From assembly GCA_030592655.1 (NCBI GenBank), contig JAUVIQ010000017.1, positions 1-23,934 on the forward strand: DNA of 23,934 nucleotides, written 5' to 3'. Both the position numbers and the translations under genes were made by a program. Numbering within the stretch: position 1 is the first letter of the stretch; every line of letters starts with the position of its first letter. Under the pieces are notes generated by a model, which worked only from the letters and a program-made list of their open reading frames with translations, was not told where the DNA came from and did no database searches. This DNA is from Planctomycetales bacterium. GTDB lineage: Bacteria > Planctomycetota > Phycisphaerae > SM23-33. Shown here piece by piece: positions 6,956-13,362 of the stretch.

Positions 6956-7399
6956 ATGGACCTCCTTTATCTGGATTACAACTGCTTTCAGAGGGATTTC
7001 GATGATTCTTCTCAGACGCGCATCTGTATGGAGGCGTTAGCGTGTCAGGAAATCTTTGCCAGGGCGGAGGCCGGGGAAATTCAACTGGTCTGGTCGTTCA
7101 TGCACGATGACGAATCGGCCCTGTGCCCGTTTCCAGAGAGGAAGTACGAGGCTCTTCGTCTTGCCAGTCTTTGCAAGATCCAGGTTGGGCCGGAGGAACA
7201 GGTGCGCGATTTGGCCAAGTCGTTCGAAGCACAGGCGGGTCTTTCAGCAAAAGACGCGATTCATCTGGCCTGTGCAAGTTATTGCAATGCCGCGTATTTC
7301 CTGACCTGCGATGACGAATTGATAAAGCGAGCACAGCAATTGCCGATTGGTAAAAAGGTTATTAATCCCGTACAATACATAGGGTTTCAGGTGACGTGA
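6956..7399 (+). CDS. PIN domain protein, likely toxin-like ribonuclease
   Basis: The 147-residue protein has the PIN nuclease layout. D7 lies in LYLDYNCFQRDFDD, D100 in SAKDAIHLA and D119/D120 in TCDDELIKRA; an acidic patch at 51-53 may supply another ligand. PIN proteins are metal-dependent RNases, often the toxins of VapBC-type systems. The family version with YLDxNCFxRxFDD is common in bacteria with a small downstream partner, as found here: the next start overlaps this stop by one base. A GGAAAGG-type ribosome site lies upstream of the ATG at 6956. The gene begins 13 bases after the comM frame ends, at the left boundary of the proposed island. Confidence 0.82.
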   Translation: MDLLYLDYNCFQRDFDDSSQTRICMEALACQEIFARAEAGEIQLVWSFMHDDESALCPFPERKYEALRLASLCKIQVGPEEQVRDLAKSFEAQAGLSAKDAIHLACASYCNAAYFLTCDDELIKRAQQLPIGKKVINPVQYIGFQVT

Positions 7400-7605
7400 T
7401 GAATAATGAAAAGACATTAAACGAGGCAGAGATTCAGATTCGTGGCATCGAAGCCCTGAATGAGGCCCTTGGTCCGTCCACGGCCTTGAAGTTCCTGGGG
7501 ATGCTGCATCGTGAGCCGACCGATTACGTCGAAATCTCCCGCCGACTGTATCGAGGGCAGTCCGTTGACGACATCTTCGACAGAGCCAAGAAAGATTCCC
7601 GGTAA
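7399..7605 (+). CDS. Small acidic partner of the PIN protein, putative antitoxin
   Basis: The 68-residue protein is largely helical and acidic at its N-terminus, with a C-terminal YVEISRRLYRGQSVDDIFDR segment. Its ATG (7399-7401) shares one base with the PIN gene's TGA, so the two are translationally coupled; a GTG at 7396 would add one residue. Small proteins placed this way next to PIN genes usually act as antitoxins, but I see no clear DNA-binding fold, so the antitoxin role rests on context. Toxin-first order is the reverse of classical vapBC. A hairpin at 7627-7666 follows the stop. Confidence 0.65.
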   Translation: MNNEKTLNEAEIQIRGIEALNEALGPSTALKFLGMLHREPTDYVEISRRLYRGQSVDDIFDRAKKDSR

Positions 7606-7626
7606 GATGGATGAGACGACAGGTGG

Positions 7627-7666
7627 CGTGGTCGCGGTGTTTGCCTGTCCCTTGGGGGCGACCACG
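7627..7666 (+). terminator. Hairpin behind the PIN gene pair, possible terminator
   Basis: A perfect 9-bp stem (CGTGGTCGC 7627-7635 with 7658-7666) is followed by TTTATGTT. It ends the PIN pair and separates it from the membrane protein gene. The T run is short, so it may be a weak terminator. Confidence 0.45.
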
Positions 7667-7744
7667 TTTATGTTCGCGCGTCCGCTCTCATAATTGCCCA
7701 CAAGTCATCGTGGGGAGCATTAACTTATAGATAGAAGGGGAAAA

Positions 7745-8359
7745 ATGTCCAAGTCCCAAGATAACCAGGCAGTATCTTCTGCCCCTCAGCAGAATCACAG
7801 CAATCCCCTCGAAATCCTTTATGATAACCTTCTAAAGGCACTCGGACATCGAGAACAGGAGGTCTTTCGCTATCTTGCTCTGGTCGCACCAGCCATAGGC
7901 GGATTCATATGGCTCGCTTCTGTTCCTCCGCAAAAAACAGGATTGTTTATCGTAGCGTCTTTGGGTTTGCAGTTGATCTTGGTTTTAGGAGCGTCCTATT
8001 GCATCGCACTCTCCTATCATTATCGGTATATGCTTGCCCAGATTAGGAAAATAGAAGATGCTTTGAAAATCTCAAATCATATTATACCATTTTGGAAAAG
8101 GACAAAGACACAGAGCATCAAGAAAGCAAGGTTGGGATGTATGCCGTGGTGTTCACCGCCTGAGGTTATAAAGGTTTTCTGGTATGCATTCCTGATGCTC
8201 ATTGTCCTATTATCTGTAGGAATTTGCCTGACAAAACCTGTCTGTCTTGTAATTTGTGTTACGGTGGTTTTCGGCACGCTGTCGCTTCTATTCGGTTGGA
8301 TTGTTGTTCCTGTTCTCTACGGCTGTAAATTGCAGAACGTTTACAAAACGAAGGAGTAG
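7745..8359 (+). CDS. Four-helix membrane protein of unknown function
   Basis: The 204-residue protein has a polar N-terminus (1-40), two close transmembrane helices (about 43-59 and 66-90), and a cytosolic loop with LAQIRKIEDALKISN and a basic segment. Two further helices follow (about 143-162 and 166-190), then a short charged tail. I do not recognise the family. The paired-helix layout resembles small membrane proteins found near nucleases in defence loci, but that is only analogy. An AGAAGGGG site precedes the ATG. Base composition is visibly richer in A+T than in flanking housekeeping genes, as expected for transferred DNA. The stop is followed directly by the frame that leads to the second PIN gene. 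Confidence 0.7.
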   Translation: MSKSQDNQAVSSAPQQNHSNPLEILYDNLLKALGHREQEVFRYLALVAPAIGGFIWLASVPPQKTGLFIVASLGLQLILVLGASYCIALSYHYRYMLAQIRKIEDALKISNHIIPFWKRTKTQSIKKARLGCMPWCSPPEVIKVFWYAFLMLIVLLSVGICLTKPVCLVICVTVVFGTLSLLFGWIVVPVLYGCKLQNVYKTKE

Positions 8360-8405
8360 GTGGCTACGGCTGAAATAATGTATCTATTATGGAAAGGAAA
8401 ATATC

Positions 8406-8492
8406 ATGGAAAAAGGAAACAAGAATATTGTGAAATGTGCTGGTTCTGGAAATCACAGGAGTCGCAGGCAGACCGACAGGAGGTTGACATGA
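8406..8492 (+). CDS. Possible 28-residue leader peptide before second PIN gene
   Basis: An ATG at 8406 opens a basic 28-codon frame (starting MEKGNKNIVKCAG) that ends at TGA 8490-8492, overlapping the PIN start as ATGA. A GGAAAGG site lies upstream. The exact overlap suggests translational coupling, but such a short frame can arise by chance. Confidence 0.25.
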   Translation: MEKGNKNIVKCAGSGNHRSRRQTDRRLT

Positions 8493-9151
8493 CTGCTCAG
8501 AGCCCCGAGATCAGGCAGAAAACAATGGCTCGTTTACAAGCTGTCCTCCGGGATATGTGTTTGAATGAAGCCATTGAATTGCTCCTGAACAGGATCATAA
8601 AATGTGACGGTAGACTGGATAATCCCCATGTAGTCACGGTGTTTGACACATCTTTCCTGATGCTTAACCGATGGCCAGACTGGTGGGATGACTATCTGGC
8701 AGCCCTTGAAAACCCGCCGCTGGAACACAAACTTATTGTTCCTAGAGAGGTCTATGGAGAGCTTCGGAAGCATATGAGCGATCCGGAAAAGAAACCCTTG
8801 GCCGGCGTGGCGTGCAAGAAGCTGGCCCAGTTGATAGAACGTGGCTGTGAGGAGACGTCCTTGGCTGACGTCCAGGAGGCTTCGTGTTCAGACATCATCG
8901 GGGCGGATTCGCCCATTGACCGAAAGCTGATCGGTTTCGCTGAATCTCTTGCGGCTCTCCCATCTACTGCGGGTGTGTTCTTGGCAACCCACGATGGTGG
9001 AATGATGCTCGATGTGGCCCGATTGCGACGGACCGGCGTTCGCGTGGCTACGCTCACCAAGGATGATGGTTGTGAGGCTATAAAGGATGTTCTTGTAGTT
9101 TGGTTGACACTCCACGCACCAAGGTTACTGGCCACGATTCGGGATGCCTAA
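8489..9151 (+). CDS. PIN-like domain protein, putative nuclease
   Basis: The 220-residue protein has a helical N-terminus (1-45) followed by a PIN-like fold. The acidic residues fall in the expected order: D53 in VFDTSFLM, E91 in VYGELRK, D144 in SPIDRKLIGFA and D169 in LATHDGGM. This pattern fits the PIN branch related to PhoH-linked and archaeal VapC9-like nucleases. The ATG at 8489 is chosen because AGGAGG (8478-8483) lies 5 bases upstream; the frame is open back to a GTG at 8360, but that extension looks non-coding. It follows the membrane protein gene in the same direction, and is the last gene of the proposed island. No antitoxin-like partner is visible, so a role other than toxin is possible. 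Confidence 0.75.
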   Translation: MTAQSPEIRQKTMARLQAVLRDMCLNEAIELLLNRIIKCDGRLDNPHVVTVFDTSFLMLNRWPDWWDDYLAALENPPLEHKLIVPREVYGELRKHMSDPEKKPLAGVACKKLAQLIERGCEETSLADVQEASCSDIIGADSPIDRKLIGFAESLAALPSTAGVFLATHDGGMMLDVARLRRTGVRVATLTKDDGCEAIKDVLVVWLTLHAPRLLATIRDA

Positions 9152-9203
9152 TGGCAGTAGCTTCATATCGTGCTTGTTCCGCATGTCATCCCCGTGGTCA
9201 AAT

Positions 9204-9246
9204 GGCCGAAGCGATACAATATCGAAAATTGGATAGGAGACTGTGA
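9204..9246 (+). pseudogene. Duplicate 3' end of yifB/comM
   Basis: These 43 bases match 6901-6943 at 36 positions. Codon by codon they give the same 13 residues, AEAIQYRKLDRRL, with five synonymous changes and a different stop (TGA instead of TAG). The upstream sequence is not ComM-like. From 9152 to 9361 I see only this fragment and a small hairpin (9312-9331). Confidence 0.85.
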
Positions 9247-9361
9247 GCTGCGAACAACACGAACAAAACAGATTATTGGCACCCGGTTCGCGGAATTTAT
9301 GGATTATTTGACGGTGAGCGGATATGCTCGCCTTACTTGATATAACCCAGGAGAACAGACT

Positions 9362-9889
9362 ATGAAATGTCCGGCATGTGGTAGAGAGTTGGTGGAAATG
9401 GCGGCTGGGGGTGTTACTGTTGATGTGTGCAAGGGCGGGTGCGGGGGCGTTTGGTTCGATAACTTCGAGTTGAAGAAGGTCGATAACCAGAGCGAGCCGG
9501 CAGGCGAGGTACTGCTGGATGTCGAGCGGGGCGAAGGCGTCCGCGTGGACCACTCGGCCCGCAAGAAATGCCCGAAATGCGACGACCTCGTAATGATGCG
9601 GCATTTTTCCGGCGTCAAGAAGGAAGTCGAGGTCGATGAATGCCCCGGCTGTGGGGGGTTCTGGCTTGACTTCGGTGAGTTGGCGCAGATTCGCAGCCAC
9701 TTCGCCACCGACGCTGAAAAAGACAAGGCCACCGAGGCCTACTTCTCCGAAGAGGTCGGCGCGGAACTGGACAAAATGGCGGCAGAGAGTCAGGACAGGC
9801 TCAATACAGCCAGGAGCATCGCACTTGCGCTCCGCCATATATGCCCAAGTTGCCACATCCCCGGCGAACAGAAGTGGGGAGCCTTTTGA
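9362..9889 (+). CDS. zf-TFIIB domain protein (double zinc ribbon)
   Basis: The 175-residue protein has two TFIIB-type zinc ribbons. The first uses C3, C6, C23 and C27, with VCKGGCGGVWFD; the second uses C70, C73, C94 and C97, with DECPGCGGFWLDFGEL. A helical linker leads to the terminal ICPSCHIPGEQKWGAF, also known from family members, so the protein is complete. The role is unknown; such proteins may bind nucleic acid or act as zinc-dependent scaffolds. AGGAG lies 8 bases before the ATG. The stop codon lies at the left edge of the large palindrome at 9888-10015. If the island was inserted, this would have been the gene after comM. Confidence 0.88.
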   Translation: MKCPACGRELVEMAAGGVTVDVCKGGCGGVWFDNFELKKVDNQSEPAGEVLLDVERGEGVRVDHSARKKCPKCDDLVMMRHFSGVKKEVEVDECPGCGGFWLDFGELAQIRSHFATDAEKDKATEAYFSEEVGAELDKMAAESQDRLNTARSIALALRHICPSCHIPGEQKWGAF

Positions 9890-10015
9890 ATTGCCGATTG
9901 CCGATTTTCAATTGCCAATTGTAAAAAAAAGAGTTCCCCGACGTTCTTCCAATTGGAAGAATGTAAAGGAGTTTTTCTGTTCAATTGGAAATTGAAAATG
10001 GGAATTTGGAAATTG
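9888..10015. repeat. 128-bp imperfect palindrome
   Basis: Arms 9888-9921 and 9982-10015 pair over 34 bases with several mismatches. The centre is a perfect 18-bp palindrome, TTCTTCCAATTGGAAGAA (9944-9961). The intermediate parts (A run with GAGTTCC, and GGAGTTTTT) also pair loosely, so the whole intergenic stretch could fold as one long hairpin. The left arm includes the last two bases of the zf-TFIIB stop. Confidence 0.75.
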
Positions 10016-10037
10016 CTGAAGGAGTTTTTGAGAACTG

Positions 10038-10667
10038 GTGAAAGACCAGTCGGCGTCCCAACTTCGATGGGATAAGCGGATTAACTGGTGGCTTTTGCTT
10101 ATTGCGCCGGTTGTGTTGGCGGCGGCGACTATCGCAGCCAACCTGCTGGGGTTCGGACGCGACGAGTCCGGCGAGTCTGCTGGTTGGTTGGAAATATTTG
10201 CGCCGTACCTGGCGGCTACGGGGCTGATAATCTACGCTGAGTGGACTCTCGTTACGAGAAAACCGCTGTTCCTGATGCTGACGTTCCTGGCTGCAGCCAT
10301 GCTGCTGCGGGAAATTGACTGGACGCATGAGGGCATAATTATTGCGACGCACCTGGGCATATACACAGCCTTTGTTGTCGTGGCAGTCAGTATGGTGATA
10401 TGGCGGGAGAAAATCGCCGACGCGCTCAAGGACCGCTGGTACGTTTCCCTGCTGATTGCTGCGGTATGGACGTTTTTCCTCTCGCTACTGGTCTCCAGGC
10501 GGGTTTTTAAAGCGGGACGCCTTCCCGTCATTCCAAACGAGGATGAGATTCATCTCTTTCTGGAAGAGGCTGTCGAAACGGCGGGGCATGTCCTTTGGAT
10601 TGCCGCTGCTATCATAGGTTCTTGGCGGTGGGGCAAGCGGAAAAAGCCGGTAGAGTCTGCGGGATGA
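10038..10667 (+). CDS. Multi-pass membrane protein of unknown function
   Basis: The 209-residue protein is strongly hydrophobic with about six transmembrane helices (roughly residues 17-38, 52-68, 76-90, 103-122, 134-152 and 180-199). It has short polar loops and a basic C-terminus (RWGKRKKPVESAG). I do not recognise the family. The GTG start at 10038 is forced by a TGA stop three codons upstream in frame; AAGGAG lies 13 bases away, rather far. The stop overlaps the next gene as ATGA, so it is coupled to the hydrolase lipoprotein. A shared envelope function is likely but undefined. Confidence 0.7.
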   Translation: MKDQSASQLRWDKRINWWLLLIAPVVLAAATIAANLLGFGRDESGESAGWLEIFAPYLAATGLIIYAEWTLVTRKPLFLMLTFLAAAMLLREIDWTHEGIIIATHLGIYTAFVVVAVSMVIWREKIADALKDRWYVSLLIAAVWTFFLSLLVSRRVFKAGRLPVIPNEDEIHLFLEEAVETAGHVLWIAAAIIGSWRWGKRKKPVESAG

Positions 10668-12736
10668 AGAATGTTTTTGTAACATTTTGCGTGCTTGTTT
10701 TTATCGCTGTCGGCGTCGGCTGCGACGCCCACCACAACGCCAATGCAAAAAGGCTCATCAAACCGGCGTCCATGCCGGGCAAGACCATGCTGGCCTTTAC
10801 CGGAACGGGCGAGCAACTCATCAAACAGGGGCGAATCTCGCTGCATCGCCGTCTCAAAGGGCTGGAAGATTGCGAAATTGACGTATGGGTAATCAACAGC
10901 CGCCTCGTCGATGCCGCCAAGCCGGAGCGGAAGATAACTCGCGGCACGGTGGTGCTGTTGCATCCGCTGCTGACGAGCAAGTCGTGGTTTTTGTCGCTCG
11001 GAGAAAACCTGGCTGGGCACGGATGGGACGTGGTGCTACCGGATATCCGCGCCCATGGCCGGAGCGGCGGGGAGTACATAACCTGGGGCGCCAAGGAAAA
11101 ACACGATCTCAAGCGAGTGGTCGATCAACTCGTGCGGGAAAAAATAGTTTCTGATCGTATCTACATATTAGGCTCATCCATGGGCGGCGCGGTGGCCGTT
11201 CAGTACGCCGCAATCGAGCCTCGTTGCAAAGGTGTGATGGCCATAGCGCCGCCGGCTTCGTTCAGGAAGATTGCCCGGCGGATACTCCTTCTGGAAAGCC
11301 CCGCCAATGTCGAAGAGGCCTTGGTCAGAGCGGGGCAACTGGGCGGATTCGACCCCGACGAGGCTTCGGCTGTCGCGGCGGCGGGCAAACTGTCCTGCCC
11401 GCTCGTGATAGTCCACGGCGCGCTGGATTGCGTCGTACCGTTCCGGCACAGCAAGGAGATATTCAATGCCGCTCCCGAACCGAAACGGTTTATCCCGCTT
11501 CTTATCGACGGACACGCCTCGGAGATAGCGCGCGAGAAATGGATTGTCAAGCAGATCGACTCACTTGCCGGAATGGTCAAACCCGTCTCAGGCAGACTGG
11601 CTGAGGCCATTGACTTATCGGCAGGGTATCTCGTTCGCGCGTGCGGCAAGGACGGCAGGTTCGTATATCGAATCAATACGAATCCCCATTTTACCCCCAA
11701 GCCGGCGTATAACATACTCCGCCATGCCGGTGCGATTTACGCACTGGCGATGTACGAACAACGTCGGCCTGACAAGAAAACGCGAGATGCAATCGCCCGG
11801 GCGGTGCGGTTCCTCAAAAAGGAGGCTGTCGCGCCGATGCCGAAGAATAAAGACCTTCTCGGCGTCTGGACGCGTGCGCGTATAACCGGAAAGTCGGCTC
11901 CGATGCAGGTAAAACTCGGCGGCGTAGGGCTTGGGCTTGTCGCGCTGCTCGGTGCTGAGAAAGCGGGGGCTGCGAAGACGCCGATTGACGACCTGCGAAA
12001 ATTGGGGCGGTGCATCCTCTTTATGCAGAAAACCGACGGCAGTTTTTATTCCAAGTACATCCCCGCGTGGGGCGGGCTTATCGGCGAATGGGTTTCGCTT
12101 TATTATCCCGGCGAGGCGGCATTGGGGCTGCTGATGCTTTACGAGAAAGACCCCTTGCCGCAGTGGCTCGACGGCGCTGTCAGGGCAATTACATACCTCG
12201 CTCGAAGCCAGGCCGACAAAACCGTCGTCGAAGCCGACCAATGGACACTTCTGGCAATGGCGAAATTGCTACCGATATATGATCGCTGCAAACAGCCGGT
12301 ACATCGTGAATTGCTCCTGCGTCATGCCCGCAAAATCTGCAACAGCATCCTGGCCGAGATGACGCAGTGCCCGCCCGATGCGCCCCAGTTCGGCTCGTTC
12401 GGGGCCGATGCGCGGATATGCCCCGTGGCTACGAGATTGGAGGGGCTTCTGGCGGCGTTGACGTTCCTGCCGGCAGAAGATAAGGAGTTGCGAAAGCGGA
12501 TAGGCGGGGCTGTGGATGGGGGAATATCGTTCCTCCTGCGCAACCAGATTCGCTCCGGGAAATACGCCGGCGGGTTTCGGCGAGCCGCCAAACTCCTGCA
12601 TAAGGACCATCCGAAATTCAGCAAATCGTTCAACAGGCGAGCGACCGAGGTTAGAATCGACTACGTTCAGCACGCAATGTGTGCGATGATGCAGTTCGAG
12701 CAATTGAGACAGAAACCGGAAAATGAACGCAAGTGA
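10664..12736 (+). CDS. Lipoprotein with alpha/beta hydrolase and alpha/alpha-toroid-like domains
   Basis: The 690-residue protein starts at an ATG that overlaps the previous stop by four bases. Residues 1-20 form a lipoprotein signal (FIAVGVGC, Cys20). Residues 92-310 are a serine hydrolase of the S33/lysophospholipase type: nucleophile S172 in GSSMGG, acid D255 in HGALDCVVP and H284 in DGHAS; LPDIRAHGRSGG is the family's loop. Residues 320-690 are helical with TNPHFTPKPAYNILRHAGAI, VRFLKK, GRCILFMQKTDGSF and GEAALGLLMLY. This is the pattern of alpha/alpha barrel domains as in terpene cyclases or six-hairpin glycosidases. The fusion suggests cleavage of an ester or glycan-linked substrate at the envelope; the substrate is unknown. 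The stop overlaps the cupin gene by 14 bases. Confidence 0.82.
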   Translation: MKNVFVTFCVLVFIAVGVGCDAHHNANAKRLIKPASMPGKTMLAFTGTGEQLIKQGRISLHRRLKGLEDCEIDVWVINSRLVDAAKPERKITRGTVVLLHPLLTSKSWFLSLGENLAGHGWDVVLPDIRAHGRSGGEYITWGAKEKHDLKRVVDQLVREKIVSDRIYILGSSMGGAVAVQYAAIEPRCKGVMAIAPPASFRKIARRILLLESPANVEEALVRAGQLGGFDPDEASAVAAAGKLSCPLVIVHGALDCVVPFRHSKEIFNAAPEPKRFIPLLIDGHASEIAREKWIVKQIDSLAGMVKPVSGRLAEAIDLSAGYLVRACGKDGRFVYRINTNPHFTPKPAYNILRHAGAIYALAMYEQRRPDKKTRDAIARAVRFLKKEAVAPMPKNKDLLGVWTRARITGKSAPMQVKLGGVGLGLVALLGAEKAGAAKTPIDDLRKLGRCILFMQKTDGSFYSKYIPAWGGLIGEWVSLYYPGEAALGLLMLYEKDPLPQWLDGAVRAITYLARSQADKTVVEADQWTLLAMAKLLPIYDRCKQPVHRELLLRHARKICNSILAEMTQCPPDAPQFGSFGADARICPVATRLEGLLAALTFLPAEDKELRKRIGGAVDGGISFLLRNQIRSGKYAGGFRRAAKLLHKDHPKFSKSFNRRATEVRIDYVQHAMCAMMQFEQLRQKPENERK

Positions 12737-13226
12737 AATTATTGAACATCTAGGCCTGGAGCCGCTGCCGGGCGAAGGCGGGTTTTACAGGGAAACGTAT
12801 CGTAGCAGCGAAAAAATCCCCGCCGACGCGCTGCCGGAGCGATATGGGGCTGGCAAGCACATCGCCACTGCCATTTATTATCTCCTGACGCCGGAGGTGT
12901 TTTCGTCGATTCATCGGCTGATCAGCGACGAGATTTTTCATTTTTACCTGGGCGATCCGGTAACGATGCTCCAGTTGCATCCTGACGGGCATGGCGAGAC
13001 GATAATCCTGGGCCCGGACATCGAAGCCGGCCAACGCCTCCAGTGCGTAGTGCCGCAGGGCGTCTGGCAGGGGATGCGACTGAACGCAGGCGGGCGTTTC
13101 GCACTGATGGGAACAACCGTATCGCCGGCATTCGACTTCGGGGATTACCAACCGGGGCAGCGGGATGATTTGATACAAAAATATCCTGACTTTGCGGAGA
13201 TGATAGAACGTCTGACGGATGCGTAA
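12723..13226 (+). CDS. Cupin domain protein (DUF985/Cupin_5 family)
   Basis: The 167-residue protein matches the DUF985 cupin family, small beta-barrel proteins related to yeast YML079w with possible sugar or nucleotide ligands. Motifs are HLGLEPLPGEGGFYRETYRS (9-28), TAIYYLLTPEVFSSIHRL (48-65), DEIFHFYLGDP (68-78) and VVPQGVWQGMRL (108-119). The gene starts inside the end of the hydrolase gene (14-base overlap), so it is translated from the same message. Enzyme activity is not assured for this family. Confidence 0.9.
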   Translation: MNASEIIEHLGLEPLPGEGGFYRETYRSSEKIPADALPERYGAGKHIATAIYYLLTPEVFSSIHRLISDEIFHFYLGDPVTMLQLHPDGHGETIILGPDIEAGQRLQCVVPQGVWQGMRLNAGGRFALMGTTVSPAFDFGDYQPGQRDDLIQKYPDFAEMIERLTDA

Positions 13227-13267
13227 GCGTGTAGCGTAGTCATAGTAACCACACTTGGCTTGTGGAC

Positions 13268-13295
13268 TTGTTTTAATCAAAATAAGGCGTATGCT
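13268..13295 (+). promoter_or_regulatory. Possible promoter of the restriction-modification gene
   Basis: TTGTTT (13268-13273) and TATGCT (13290-13295) are separated by 16 bases, about 70 bases before the ATG at 13363. The -10 box equals that of the purA promoter. Confidence 0.3.
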
Positions 13296-13362
13296 GTCAA
13301 CGGCAACGGTTAGATGATTTTGCAACTAAACATTTTACACGATTAATTGAGAAAGTTCTTTC

